A DNA stretch of 64,000 nt, from the NCBI GenBank assembly GCA_947648495.1, contig CANSOA010000002.1:1-64000 (forward strand), given 5' to 3'. The translations under genes and the position numbers were made by a program. How positions within the stretch are numbered: the first letter of the stretch is position 1; every line of letters begins with the position of its first letter. The notes beneath the pieces were generated by a model. It made no database searches, was not told the DNA's origin, and saw only the letters and a list, made by a program, of their open reading frames with translations. This stretch comes from an uncultured Clostridium sp. (lineage in GTDB: Bacteria > Bacillota > Clostridia > TANB77 > CAG-508). Shown here one piece after another: positions 1-12,309 of the stretch.

Positions 1-1816
<1,816 letters not shown>

Positions 1817-1820
1817 AACT

Positions 1821-1853
1821 TAAAAGCGAATGAATTTAAATCATTCGCTTTTA
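1821..1853. terminator. Bidirectional intrinsic terminator
   Basis: A perfect 13-bp stem (1821-1833 with 1841-1853) and a 7-base loop lie between the convergent resistance gene and tnpV. Runs of A and T at the stem ends let it act on both strands. Confidence 0.75.
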
Positions 1854-1860
1854 GCAACTT

Positions 1861-2250
1861 TTATACATAAATCAATTCACTAAAAACAATTTCTTCGGCT
1901 TGTGCTTTAATGGAGTTCATAGTCCCCACCCAATAAAGCATGTCAGTATTTTTCATATCTTCTGTCAAATCGCTTTTAGCCTTTAATTCACTAATAATCT
2001 GTTGTACTCTACTATCTGCTGTTTCTTGTATTTCTTTTAAGTGTGTATTTAATGTTCCATTCATAAACATTATAGTATATTCAGCTTTTTTGTGTTCTTT
2101 CAAGTATTTTAATCTCATTCTTCCATATTTATTTAAAACAATTTTTTCTTGTTTAGAAGCAACAATATTTGGTACATAATAATCCCCTTCTAAATGATAT
2201 TCAATGCCTGTTTTCTCATTAATTTTTGTTTTTGTTAATTCATTATCCAT
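1861..2250 (-). CDS. tnpV: TnpV-family transposon protein
   Basis: This 129-residue protein matches the TnpV family carried by Tn4451-type elements. It has the characteristic GRMRLKYLKEHKKAEY block (about residues 43-58) and the ending WVGTMNSIKAQAEEIVFSELIY. The function of TnpV is not established; it is not needed for excision in Tn4451, where it sits beside the resistance gene as here. A Shine-Dalgarno sequence (AAGGAGGAAAAAG) precedes the ATG. It lies just downstream of the mob gene, probably in one transcript with it. Confidence 0.8.
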   Translation of the reverse strand: MDNELTKTKINEKTGIEYHLEGDYYVPNIVASKQEKIVLNKYGRMRLKYLKEHKKAEYTIMFMNGTLNTHLKEIQETADSRVQQIISELKAKSDLTEDMKNTDMLYWVGTMNSIKAQAEEIVFSELIYV

Positions 2251-2264
2251 AACTTTTTCCTCCT

Positions 2265-3652
2265 TTAAAATCTGGTATCATTATTTTTCTTTTTAGTCTT
2301 TGTTTGCTTGTTTTCATCTGCTATAGTTACTTTTCTAACAATATTATTTGCAATTTCATTATCGTTGTTATCAAATATGCCATTTTTATATAAATCATCA
2401 CTAACAATTTTATAGTTATTATCTTTATCATAACAAATTCTTTTATGAAAATGGCTCATAATACTATACCAAAATCCTTTAAATTTCTGTAATTCTTGTT
2501 TTATCTTTTCTTTTTCAGTTTGTAATCTACCTATAATCTTGTCTTTAGTAGATAGTTCTTTTTTTAGACTACCGATTTCATTATCTTTTAGTTCTATTTC
2601 ATATTTAAGTGAACGATTTTCTTTTTCTATCTCAAAAGCAGAATGTTCAAAATCTTTAATTGCCATATTTAAGTCATTTACACTTCTTACAGTCTGGGTT
2701 ATATCTTTTACATCTTCTGTATAATTTTTGATTTTCTGGACATCCTCGCTTGAAATAACCATATTATTTTTATTCATCAAAGTAGGTTTTAAACTATCTA
2801 AAATTTTATCTATATCCTTGCTTGCATTATCTATTTTTTTAGTTTTAGTATTTGCTTCTTTTAGTCTTTCTTCCTTTTCTCTAATTGCCTTTTAATTTCT
2901 CGATAATCTCCCATAGCTTTAATGTCTATGTCTCGATTTCTACCTTTTTTCTTTTGTTTTAATAGTGAATTTTCGCAATAGACCTTATTATAAGATTTTA
3001 TACAACAATTTCTCATTTCATCTTGTATTTGTTGTAGTGATTCTTTCGTAAAAACTTTTGACTTGGCAGGTTGTTTTCTCATACCTCTTTTATAATCTTC
3101 TTTTATTGGAACACCTACAATATGCATATGGGGAGAAGTTTCGTCAAAGTGTATTGTTGCATTTGCTATTTTAAAGTCTGGAATAATTTTATTTAAGTCT
3201 TTTATCTGTTCATTATAAACATCAACCATTTTAAATCTATATCTATCACTTTTATCGTTCCAAAAGTCCATATCTCCAAGTTCTATTATAATTTCACAAG
3301 CTATATCATTTTGAGATTCACATACTTTTTTGAAATAATCTCCGATTTTTCTATCTTCACGAGTTTGCTTGTTATTATATTCAATTCTAGCTTGTTCAAA
3401 TTCTTCTAAATATACTTGTTTTACATCATTTACAATATCATTCGTTCCATAAATTGTTCTAATTAGTTCTGTTTGATTATCATAATCTCTTAAATTGTGT
3501 TTATTTACATCTGATAAATCTTTTGCATTTTGAATTGCATTATTAGCTAAAGAAGTAGTGCCAGATACATTTTCTTTTGCAACTTTCTTTGCTAATTTAC
3601 TTTTGTTTTTATCACTACCCAAGTGAAAAGAATATGCTAATTCTTGCTCCAT
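2265..3652 (-). pseudogene. MobV-type (Mob/Pre) relaxase, frameshifted
   Basis: The N-terminal part (3652 down to about 2863) is a Mob_Pre relaxase with the metal-binding stretch FDETSPHMHI (HxDE...PHxH type). It stops early after REIKRQLEKRKKD. The missing C-terminal coiled-coil part (KTKKIDNASKDID, then TEDVKDITQTVRSVNDLNMA) continues in the -1 frame to 2265. One added base in the run GAGAAAAGG near 2870-2876 joins both parts into a protein of about 460 residues, the usual MobV length. So this is a one-base deletion or a sequencing error in an A-run. The start at 3652 is chosen because AAAGGAGGTGC precedes it. The relaxase would nick oriT and let the element be mobilized by a helper. Confidence 0.8.
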
Positions 3653-3685
3653 AAAAGCACCTCCTTTGAATTTTCTTCGTAGCAC

Positions 3686-3750
3686 AGGACTTCGTCTTGA
3701 CGGAAGTCCTAACCCCCTATGAGTTTCGTCATACTAACAAAACTCGGGGG
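3686..3750 (-). other. Candidate oriT with two stem-loops upstream of the relaxase gene
   Basis: Two hairpins lie just upstream of the mob start. AGGACTTC (3686-3693) pairs with GAAGTCCT (3703-3710). CCCCC (3713-3717) plus GAGTTT (3721-3726) pairs with AAACTC (3740-3745) plus GGGGG (3746-3750). The loop of the second contains GTTAGTATGACG on the minus strand, loosely like the TAGTGTG nick region of MobV origins. Position directly upstream of a MobV gene is where such origins lie. The nick site itself is inferred only. Confidence 0.5.
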
Positions 3751-3848
3751 CTCTGCGAGGCAATAAAATTTATTTTTGGCAAATAAATTTTATTCAAATT
3801 AACTATCGCCACTTTCATTTTTATTTCATAAAAACAAAACGTGCCACG

Positions 3849-5780
<1,932 letters not shown>

Positions 5781-5804
5781 TCACTCCTCCTTATAAAACA
5801 AAAA

Positions 5805-5839
5805 GAGACATCAAAGTACACGAGTACTGTTGACATCTC
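5805..5839 (-). terminator. Terminator-like hairpin in the recombinase leader (possible attenuator)
   Basis: An imperfect inverted repeat (5805-5819 with 5824-5839) is followed on the minus strand by TTTTTG, about 15 bases before the recombinase Shine-Dalgarno. A terminator there would either stop transcription entering the element or attenuate tnpX expression. Confidence 0.45.
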
Positions 5840-5990
5840 TTAAATCCATTTATCATAAACTACAATATAATAATGCAATATAATATAATATTTTCAAAGT
5901 ACCCATAAATATATAGCTTTTGACGGACAGCTATATATAATCAATTGCCTATATTATATCACGATTTTAAGAAATGTCAAATATTTACAA

Positions 5991-6260
5991 TTACATATTT
6001 TTCAAATATTCTTCTAACTCTGCTAACTTAATCTTTTTAGTTAAGTTAGAAATATACACATCATTGGAATAATTGAAAACTAAAAAAGTAATGTTTTTAA
6101 TTATCATTCTATGTGGCTCAATATATGTAAGGTTAGTTCGCTCTAATTTTCTAATACTACCATTGATAAAGGTAGGAGAAACTTTAGAAAACTCACATAT
6201 AAACTCTAGCCTTTGTTTTAGACATTCCTCAAATTCTAGTTCTTGCTTAATTATCTTCAT
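5991..6260 (-). CDS. Small hypothetical protein
   Basis: The ORF encodes about 89 residues from ATG at 6260; GAAAGGATGG lies about 12 bases upstream, while a longer reading would start inside that site. The sequence (ending LAELEEYLKNM) has a Glu/Leu-rich start and I recognise no family. It lies between the recombinase leader and the tRNA terminator. It may belong to the element end, for example as an accessory or regulatory protein, or to the chromosome. Confidence 0.4.
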   Translation of the reverse strand: MKIIKQELEFEECLKQRLEFICEFSKVSPTFINGSIRKLERTNLTYIEPHRMIIKNITFLVFNYSNDVYISNLTKKIKLAELEEYLKNM

Positions 6261-6310
6261 TTCAAGCACCATCCTTTCTATATAGATTTAGGATGATTTT
6301 TTGCAAAAGA

Positions 6311-6338
6311 AAAAATCAACCATTTCTGATTGATTTTT
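6311..6338 (-). terminator. Terminator of the tRNA operon
   Basis: AAAAATCAA (6311-6319) pairs with TTGATTTTT (6330-6338). Read on the minus strand the stem is followed by a T-rich tract, 40 bases after the tRNA-Phe 3' end. Confidence 0.65.
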
Positions 6339-6377
6339 GTATCTCTCTGTTCATTTTAGTTCGAACAGATACGTCGT

Positions 6378-6453
<76 letters not shown>

Positions 6454-6488
6454 TTATATAAAAAATATCTAGTTTTTACTAGATATTT

Positions 6489-6566
6489 TGGCGACCTGGA
6501 ACGGGCTCGAACCGTCGACCTCCGCCGTGACAGGGCGGCATTCTAACCAAACTGAACTACCAGGCC
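6489..6566 (-). tRNA. tRNA-Asp (GTC)
   Basis: A 78-base cloverleaf on the minus strand starts GGCCTGGTAGTTCAG and ends with encoded CCA. The anticodon loop CTGTCAC carries GTC inside a CCGCC/GGCGG stem. It is the middle gene of the operon. Confidence 0.97.
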
Positions 6567-6625
6567 ACATAAAAATTTTGTAAAACAAAACTTACTTGTT
6601 TTATGAATCTATCACAAAACAAAAA

Positions 6626-6701
6626 TGGTGGTCGCTATAGGGATCGAACCTATGACCTCCTGCTTGTAAGGCAGATGCTCTCCCAGCTGAGCTAAGCGAC
6701 C
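6626..6701 (-). tRNA. tRNA-Val (TAC)
   Basis: A 76-base cloverleaf on the minus strand starts GGTCGCTTAGCTCAG and ends with encoded CCA. The anticodon loop CTTACAA carries TAC. It is the first gene after the promoter. Confidence 0.97.
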
Positions 6702-6721
6702 ATTTCCAACTGACAAATAAT

Positions 6722-6750
6722 ATTCTACTAGATTTTCATAAATTTGTCAA
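6722..6750 (-). promoter_or_regulatory. Sigma-A promoter of the Val-Asp-Phe tRNA operon
   Basis: On the minus strand TTGACA (6750-6745), a 17-bp spacer and TAGAAT (6727-6722) lie about 20 bases upstream of tRNA-Val. Confidence 0.75.
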
Positions 6751-6831
6751 TACTTTTTTTGAAAAATTTTTGCATTTTTTTATTTTTACTTTTCTATTTT
6801 GTGAAATGCTATCAATGTGTTGATATTAGGC

Positions 6832-6850
6832 GGGCGATTGATAATCGCCC
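6832..6850. repeat. REP-like GGGCGATT hairpin
   Basis: GGGCGATT (6832-6839) pairs with AATCGCCC (6843-6850) just downstream of spoIID. It is GC-rich in an AT-rich region and resembles a second copy at 16003-16023; both contain the core (A)GGGGCGA/TCGCCC(T). It may also serve as the spoIID terminator. Confidence 0.6.
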
Positions 6851-6863
6851 CTACAAAGTAATA

Positions 6864-7844
6864 TTATTTTATTTCAACATCTTTATAATAATACTGAATA
6901 ATCTCCTCATAGTTTTTTCCTTGCTTTGCCAAAACATCACTTCCATTTTGGCTTAATCCGACCCCATGTCCATAACCTGTCACATTAAATTTCACTTGAT
7001 TTTCTACAATTTCAAATGAAAACTTCGCTGATTTCAAGCCAAATATTTGTCTTGCCTCAACACCAGACAAAGAAACATTTCCAATTTTCATCGTTTTAAC
7101 CCTTCCACTTTCCGTCAAATCTAAAATTTGAATACAATTGACTTCCTCAAAATGAATTTCAAAATTAGAATATTTGGCAAGCATTTTCTGAATTAAATCA
7201 TCCTTTGAAATCACTACCTCAGAATGATAACCATTATAATTTTCCTCACCCGCTGTCGCAACCACTTGCAAATAGGGGAAACTGCCGCCCCAAACATGGA
7301 TTGGCAATTCTGTTTGTCCACCACTATTACTGTGAAAAAATGCATTTATCGGTTCTCCCTGATACGCTACATATCTTCCACTTGTTGAATCCACACTATC
7401 TACAATCTTTTTCCAATATTCTTCCCTTACATTTTCCTCCCAACGCGCCAAACGATTTTCCTTTGAAATCCACGCTTGACAACAAAGTGCGCTATCACAA
7501 ATATCCGCATTTTCATGTTTGCTTCCATTGGCAATTTTATAAATCGTATACGTTCTTGCTACAACCGCTTGTGCTCGTAATGCTTCTAATTCATAGCTAG
7601 CAGGCATTTCACTTGACACAACTCCATACAAATAGGTATCAAACTCAATTTCTTCTACTTCTCCTGTCGTAGCATGTAATACTCGAATGGTACTCAAATC
7701 CCCATAATTTGCCTTTTCATACGACTTTTCCTCTACCTCAGAACTTCCAACCTCTTGCGTTTTACCAAATTGATCAGTAAAAACAATTGGCATAGTAAAG
7801 ATTAAAATAATCACAAATAAAATATACAATAAAATCTTTTTCAA
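6864..7844 (-). CDS. spoIID: Stage II sporulation protein D (peptidoglycan lytic transglycosylase)
   Basis: SpoIID cuts peptidoglycan during engulfment of the forespore, acting outside the mother-cell membrane. The 326-residue protein has one N-terminal membrane segment (about residues 4-22) and the SpoIID/LytB domain. The catalytic-region motif is SSEMPASYELEALRAQAVVA (about residues 77-96), with the Glu of SSEMP matching the B. subtilis catalytic Glu. SNSGGQTE and GYGHGVGLSQNG near the end are also typical. It starts with TTG overlapping the sigF stop, so it is translationally coupled to sigF. In B. subtilis spoIID is elsewhere and needs SigE, so co-transcription with the pre-septational spoIIA operon is unusual. 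Confidence 0.9.
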   Translation of the reverse strand: MKKILLYILFVIILIFTMPIVFTDQFGKTQEVGSSEVEEKSYEKANYGDLSTIRVLHATTGEVEEIEFDTYLYGVVSSEMPASYELEALRAQAVVARTYTIYKIANGSKHENADICDSALCCQAWISKENRLARWEENVREEYWKKIVDSVDSTSGRYVAYQGEPINAFFHSNSGGQTELPIHVWGGSFPYLQVVATAGEENYNGYHSEVVISKDDLIQKMLAKYSNFEIHFEEVNCIQILDLTESGRVKTMKIGNVSLSGVEARQIFGLKSAKFSFEIVENQVKFNVTGYGHGVGLSQNGSDVLAKQGKNYEEIIQYYYKDVEIK

Positions 7845-8557
7845 ACAATCGCCTCTCCTCGAATTAACTCTTGTCTCAATTCCTTGAGCGCCCTTCTTTC
7901 TATTCTTGAAACTTGCACTTGTGAAATTCCTAAAATGCTCGCCACTTGTGTTTGCGTTTTTTCCTTAAAATAACGCAATTTAATAATTTCTCGATCTCTT
8001 ATTTTTAAATGCTCCATCAAATCTGAAATTAAAATTCTATCAATCATTTTTTCTTCATTATTTTCTATCATAATCTTTTCTTGCTTTTCACAATTTCCAT
8101 CTTCATATATGTACTGGTTGATTGATTCCACTTTTTTTCCTGCCTCAAGTGCCATACAAATATCTTCCTCCGAAACTTTCAACATTTGTGCTATTTTACT
8201 GGTTCGAACCTCTTCTCCATAGACTTTTTTAATTTGTTTAATTTTTGCTCCTAATTCTTTTATATTCCTACTTACTTTAATCATACCATCATCACGCAAA
8301 AATTTTTTGATTTCTCCAAAAATATATTGCACAGCATACGTCGAAAGTTCTACTTGATACGCAAAATCAAATCTTCTTACAGCTTTAATAAAACCAATAC
8401 ATGCAATCTGATACAAATCTTCTGGCTCCATTTCTCGATACCAAAATCTTCGAACAATACTCCAAATTAAACCACTATTTTCTTCAATCAATCTTGCTAG
8501 TGCTTCTTCATCTCCAGATTGAGATTTTTTAATAAGAGCTCTTGCCTGCTCATACAT
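7841..8557 (-). CDS. sigF: Forespore sigma factor SigF
   Basis: The 238-residue protein is a sigma-70 family factor of the SigF/SigG/SigB group. It has region 2 (EPEDLYQIACIGFIKAV, YQVELSTYAVQYIFGEI), region 3 and a region 4 helix-turn-helix (QTQVASILGISQVQVSRIERRAL). Position after spoIIAA and spoIIAB identifies it as SigF rather than SigG. It directs early forespore transcription once SpoIIAB releases it. The Shine-Dalgarno AAAGGAGGAGG precedes the ATG; spoIIAB ends 11 bases upstream. Confidence 0.93.
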   Translation of the reverse strand: MYEQARALIKKSQSGDEEALARLIEENSGLIWSIVRRFWYREMEPEDLYQIACIGFIKAVRRFDFAYQVELSTYAVQYIFGEIKKFLRDDGMIKVSRNIKELGAKIKQIKKVYGEEVRTSKIAQMLKVSEEDICMALEAGKKVESINQYIYEDGNCEKQEKIMIENNEEKMIDRILISDLMEHLKIRDREIIKLRYFKEKTQTQVASILGISQVQVSRIERRALKELRQELIRGEAIV

Positions 8558-8568
8558 TTCCTCCTCCT

Positions 8569-9015
8569 TTAATATGTAGTAACATCCTTTTTAATTTTTT
8601 TAGTCATTACAATTTTCGTCCCCAAACCAACAATGGATTCAACAGACAAATCGTCCATAAAGTTTTCCATAATGGTAAATCCCATACCCGAACGTTCTAA
8701 ATTTCCCTTTGTTGTATATAACGGTTCGCGCGCTTCTTCAATATTTTCAATTCCTGCGCCATTATCCGAAACCTCAATTTCAATTTCATTTTCATACAAT
8801 TTCGCCTTAACCTTCACAATTCCTTCTCGATTTGAATAACCGTGTATAATCGAATTTGTAACCGCCTCTGATACGGATGTTTTAATATCTGCAATTTCCT
8901 CTATCGTAGGATCCAACTGTGATGCAAAACTTGCCACTGCAATTCGTGCAAATGCCTCATTGGCTGATTTGCTTAGAAACTCAATTTTCATTTCATTTTT
9001 TACTTGTTTTTCCAT
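8569..9015 (-). CDS. spoIIAB: Anti-sigma F factor and SpoIIAA kinase
   Basis: This 148-residue GHKL-type protein binds and inhibits SigF and phosphorylates SpoIIAA. Visible ATP-binding boxes are the N box (EAVTNSIIHGY, about 49-59), the G1 box (VSDNGAGI) and the G2 box (ERSGMGFTIME). The length agrees with B. subtilis SpoIIAB (146). It starts 8 bases after the spoIIAA stop in a compact operon. Confidence 0.95.
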   Translation of the reverse strand: MEKQVKNEMKIEFLSKSANEAFARIAVASFASQLDPTIEEIADIKTSVSEAVTNSIIHGYSNREGIVKVKAKLYENEIEIEVSDNGAGIENIEEAREPLYTTKGNLERSGMGFTIMENFMDDLSVESIVGLGTKIVMTKKIKKDVTTY

Positions 9016-9023
9016 AATTCCTC

Positions 9024-9356
9024 CTAACTAATTTTTTCTTTTTCTCTATTTTCGACAATCGGAATGATTTTCAAAATGCCTGCCATTTCAAAAACGCGTC
9101 TTAGTTTATCACTGACATTAACCATTTCCAAACTTCCACCAAAACTATTTACTGTCTTATACCTTCCCACAACCAGTCCAATTCCAGCACTATCCATAAA
9201 TACAACGCGATTAAAATCAAATAGAACTTTCTTAGGCATAAATCTTTGAATTTCATAATCCGCCCTCCTCCTAATAATCTCACAAACGTGATGATCTAAC
9301 TCTTCGGTTATTTCAAAGACTAACAGCCTATCTTCCAAAAAATGTTTTACATTCAA
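9024..9356 (-). CDS. spoIIAA: Anti-anti-sigma F factor
   Basis: The 110-residue STAS-domain protein frees SigF by binding SpoIIAB when dephosphorylated. The phosphorylatable Ser lies in RVVFMDSAGIGLVVGRY (about residue 57), the hallmark of the family. The start is TTG at 9356 with AAAGGAGGG 6 bases upstream. It is the first gene after a SigH-type promoter. Confidence 0.95.
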   Translation of the reverse strand: MNVKHFLEDRLLVFEITEELDHHVCEIIRRRADYEIQRFMPKKVLFDFNRVVFMDSAGIGLVVGRYKTVNSFGGSLEMVNVSDKLRRVFEMAGILKIIPIVENREKEKIS

Positions 9357-9389
9357 ATTTATCCCTCCTTTATCTTTTGTTAGTTTAAT

Positions 9390-9417
9390 ATTCGATACTT
9401 GTCCTTATTTTTCCTTC
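9390..9417 (-). promoter_or_regulatory. SigH-type promoter of the spoIIA operon
   Basis: On the minus strand GAAGGAAAA (9417-9409), 12 bases, then ATCGAAT (9396-9390) fits the SigH consensus RnAGGAWWW-N11-12-RnnGAAT exactly. It lies about 35 bases upstream of the spoIIAA start, and B. subtilis spoIIA is also SigH-dependent. Confidence 0.8.
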
Positions 9418-9455
9418 GGAGAATTTTAGGAGGTTTTGGCGAAATAGAAAAAGAC

Positions 9456-9462
9456 TTCGACA
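9456..9462 (-). promoter_or_regulatory. Spo0A box
   Basis: TTCGACA on the plus strand is TGTCGAA on the minus strand, the exact Spo0A consensus heptamer. It lies about 40 bases upstream of the SigH -35 element, where Spo0A~P activates spoIIA in Bacillus. Confidence 0.7.
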
Positions 9463-9471
9463 AAATTAGAG

Positions 9472-9499
9472 AAAAAACTCCTTGCAAAAGCAAGAAGTT
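9472..9499 (-). terminator. Terminator after the Rpn nuclease gene
   Basis: AACTCCTTGC (9476-9485) pairs with GCAAGAAGTT (9490-9499). On the minus strand it is followed by TTTTTT. It separates the nuclease gene from the spoIIA promoter region. Confidence 0.7.
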
Positions 9500-9595
9500 C
9501 TTTCTCTTTTCAAAATACTTTTTCTATTTTTCTAGCAATCTCAATAGCTTCATCCAAAAATACCTCTTGTATCTAATCAGAATTTTATTTTTAGA

Positions 9596-10487
9596 CTATC
9601 TTAATTTCTCTATTTCCTCTTTGGTTAGTCCAGTATATTTTTCTATTTTTTCAATCTCTTCTCCATTTTTTAACATTTCTTTGGCTATTTGTTTGGTTTT
9701 TTCTTCTTTTCCTTTTTCTAATCCTTTCTCTATTCCTTGCTGTAATCCCTCTTCCATTCCCATTCTAAAACCTGTTTGCTTGATATTATTCGTATCTAAA
9801 ATATGTTTCATTCTAAGTTCGGCTAAATATTGCTCTTTTTCGTCTTGTTTTAAACTGTCAAATTCTTCTTTGGCTTTTTTGATTGCTTCATCATTTTCCA
9901 TTTCTATTACCTCCAATTCTTCTGGAGTTAGCAAAAATTTGCTCCATATCTCTAATTCTTCTTGCAATTGACCGCCTTTTTACTAACTTCTTTAATTTTG
10001 GTAACTCAATTATATGAATTTCACATACTTCTGTCAAGACTATTTCACTAAAATCTTTTTCTCTTAATTCCCATTTTGTGTGCCCTTTTGCAATACTTTC
10101 TAAATTTTTCAGTTCAAAATTTCCAATTAATATCACAATACACTTTTTTAAAACTTCATAATTTTGCCCTCTATGTATGTTGCTGATATACATTTTGCTC
10201 CAATAGAACATCAATCTTTCTTCTAAATTATCTTGCCCTACCATTTGCATTTCAATATCACAAGTAATTTGATTATTTAAGGTTGCTTTTATGTCTAAAA
10301 TTCCTATTTTTTCGTCCCTTATATCCGCTTCTTCTAAAATCGGATTTTCATTCAATTTTATCTCTTTTACGGGCTCATCTAATATTGCATTTAGCAATCC
10401 TTGCGTAATTTTTTCATTTCCAACACGCCCAAAAATACGCTTAAATACATAATCATTCGTTGGTACAAATGCGTTATATTCTTTAAT
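9596..10487 (-). CDS. Rpn/PD-(D/E)XK nuclease family transposase-like protein, split by a +1 frameshift at CGG
   Basis: The N-terminal part (10487 to about 9975) starts like family members, with VPTNDYVFKRIFG, and carries the nuclease core DIKATLNN...CDIEMQ. The C-terminal part (GQLQEELEIWSKF to KEEIEKLR) is in the +1 frame. The frames join at the in-frame codon CGG at 9974-9972: AGG CGG TCA becomes AGG (C) GGT CAA. The tail holds the Gly/Glu repeat MGMEEGLQQGIEKGLEKGK typical of this family. No ATG fits; ATT at 10487-10485, 7 bases after AAGGAGG (10501-10495), is the best start. It is either a decayed gene or one of four genes read through CGG by frameshifting. Members are linked to recombination-promoting nuclease activity. 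Confidence 0.7.
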
Positions 10488-10614
10488 ATTCCTTCCTCCT
10501 TTTCTTGATTTTTTAGTTTTTTGATTGTTTTGGCAGAACTGCCTAGAATTTTATATGGATTTGAAACATCCATAAGATAAATTGAATATATCATAGATAT
10601 TTACGTTTGTCAAT

Positions 10615-10654
10615 AAAAAAAAAAAAAAACGGAAATAACCAAAATTATTCCCGT
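10615..10654 (-). terminator. Terminator of the ribosomal protein operon
   Basis: ACGGAAATAA (10629-10638) pairs at nine of ten positions with TTATTCCCGT (10645-10654). On the minus strand it runs into 15 T (A-run 10615-10629). It lies about 100 bases after rplQ. Confidence 0.85.
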
Positions 10655-10753
10655 AAAATCCCTAACTTTTATTATACCACACTTTGAGTATTCTGTCAAC
10701 TTGACAAAATATTCAAAATATGCTCTCGCTTGCAATTACTGACTTTCCGAAGT

Positions 10754-11272
10754 TTAAACCAACTTCAAAATAGCCATCTTAGCATTGTCACCTTTTCTAG
10801 GTTCCATTTTCAAAATAGTTGTATAGCCACCAACTCTGGTCTCGTATTTTGGAGCAATTTCATTGAATAATTTGTCTATTAAATCTACGCCTTCTACTTT
10901 GTTAACTTTTGTCATAATTTTTCTTCTTGCCGCTAATCTGGATGGCATATCTTTTTGTCTTTTTTCCATTTTTGCTTCTTTGACAACTTTTAGATATTCT
11001 TTTCCATTTTTGCTCGTTACTTTTTCTGTTACTTTTCTTCCATTACTATCAAGCTTTGCTTTGACAACTTTTTGCTCTACTTCTTCAAAGTTTTTGCTTT
11101 CTTTGACTGCTAAGCTAATGATACTATCTACAATTGATTTCAATTCTTTTGCTCTCGCCTCTGTCGTTACAATTTTTTCATTTTTGAAAAAATCAGTTGT
11201 CTGTGTTTTAAGCATTGCTAATCTTTGATCTGTTGGTTTCCCAAGTTTTCTTGTACCTGCCACTTTCTTCAC
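10754..11272 (-). CDS. rplQ: 50S ribosomal protein L17
   Basis: L17 is a 23S rRNA-binding protein near the exit tunnel. The 172-residue protein begins [21 protein letters not shown] and ends [23 protein letters not shown], both typical. B. subtilis L17 has about 120 residues; the extra 50 are a charged insertion (about residues 57-105, [16 protein letters not shown] and following). It is the last gene of the operon, 12 bases after rpoA, and is followed by the terminator. Confidence 0.93.
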   Translation of the reverse strand: MKKVAGTRKLGKPTDQRLAMLKTQTTDFFKNEKIVTTEARAKELKSIVDSIISLAVKESKNFEEVEQKVVKAKLDSNGRKVTEKVTSKNGKEYLKVVKEAKMEKRQKDMPSRLAARRKIMTKVNKVEGVDLIDKLFNEIAPKYETRVGGYTTILKMEPRKGDNAKMAILKLV

Positions 11273-11284
11273 CTTCCTCTTTTA

Positions 11285-12232
11285 TTAATCTTCGTCTGAT
11301 GCAAATTGTAATCCTAATGCATACAATTTATTTGTTACTTCATCTAATGATTTCTTTCCTAAATTTCTCACTTTCATCATGTCAGCTTGCGTCTTTTTTG
11401 CTAAATCTTCAACCGTCATAATACCTGCTCTTTTTAAACAATTATACGATCTTACTGAAAGTTCCAATTCCTCAATTGGCATTTCTAACACTTTTTCTTT
11501 TGTCGACTCTTCTTTTTCTACCATAACTTGTGTATTTTTAGCCGTTTCTGACAAATCAATAAATAATTCTAAATGTCCTGTCATAACTTTTGCAGCTAAA
11601 CTTAATGCTTCAAAAGGTTTTAAACTTCCATCTGTCCATACTTCGATGGTTAATTTATCATAATCTACCATTTGTCCAACTCTCGTATTTTCAACTGAAT
11701 AATTTACTTTTTTTACAGGAGTAAATATAGAATCAATTGGTAATACATCGATTGAATTATTGTCTTTTTTATTTTTTTCTGCTACATTATAACCTCTTCC
11801 TCTGCTAACTGTCATTTCCATGTGAATATCAGCATTTTCAGAAGTTGTGGCAATATGTAACTCAGGATTTAAAATCTCTACTGTTCCATCTGTTACGATA
11901 TCGCCTGCTTTTATTTCTCCAGCTCCTTTATGATTTATTGTAATAATCTTTTCATCATTATCAAAACTTTTTAGTCTTACACTTTTCAAATTAACGATTA
12001 GCTCAGGAACATCTTCTACAACTCCACTTACTGTAGAAAATTCATGTACTACACCGTTTATTCTAACACTTGTTATCGCCGCTCCTGGTAATGAAGATAA
12101 TAAGATTCTTCTTAAAGAATTTCCTATTGTCATTCCATAACCACGTTCTAATGGTTCACATATGAATTTTGCATAATTCCTCTTATCGTCTGCTTCTACA
12201 CATTCGATGTTTGGCTTTTCAAATTCAATCAT
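11285..12232 (-). CDS. rpoA: RNA polymerase alpha subunit
   Basis: The 315-residue protein has the N-terminal assembly domain ([21 protein letters not shown], about 33-53) and the C-terminal DNA-binding domain with helix-hairpin-helix ([21 protein letters not shown], then [10 protein letters not shown]). An acidic linker lies around residues 235-245. The length equals B. subtilis RpoA (314). It sits in the usual place between rpsD and rplQ. Confidence 0.97.
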   Translation of the reverse strand: MIEFEKPNIECVEADDKRNYAKFICEPLERGYGMTIGNSLRRILLSSLPGAAITSVRINGVVHEFSTVSGVVEDVPELIVNLKSVRLKSFDNDEKIITINHKGAGEIKAGDIVTDGTVEILNPELHIATTSENADIHMEMTVSRGRGYNVAEKNKKDNNSIDVLPIDSIFTPVKKVNYSVENTRVGQMVDYDKLTIEVWTDGSLKPFEALSLAAKVMTGHLELFIDLSETAKNTQVMVEKEESTKEKVLEMPIEELELSVRSYNCLKRAGIMTVEDLAKKTQADMMKVRNLGKKSLDEVTNKLYALGLQFASDED

Positions 12233-12309
12233 TTTTACCTCCTAATGGTTTCTTAAACCTATCTAAATTATTACCTGACTTCTAGTACGTATCCTAAGTA
12301 AAAAACTTA

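Noticed and set aside
2860..2885. Programmed -1 frameshift in the MobV gene
   Set aside because: The site GAGAAAAGG does not fit a slippery heptamer in frame, so a one-base deletion is more likely.
9399..9971. Plus-strand ORF of 190 residues
   Set aside because: It is antisense to the split nuclease gene and spoIIA control region, and its Ser/Phe-rich composition is typical of a shadow.
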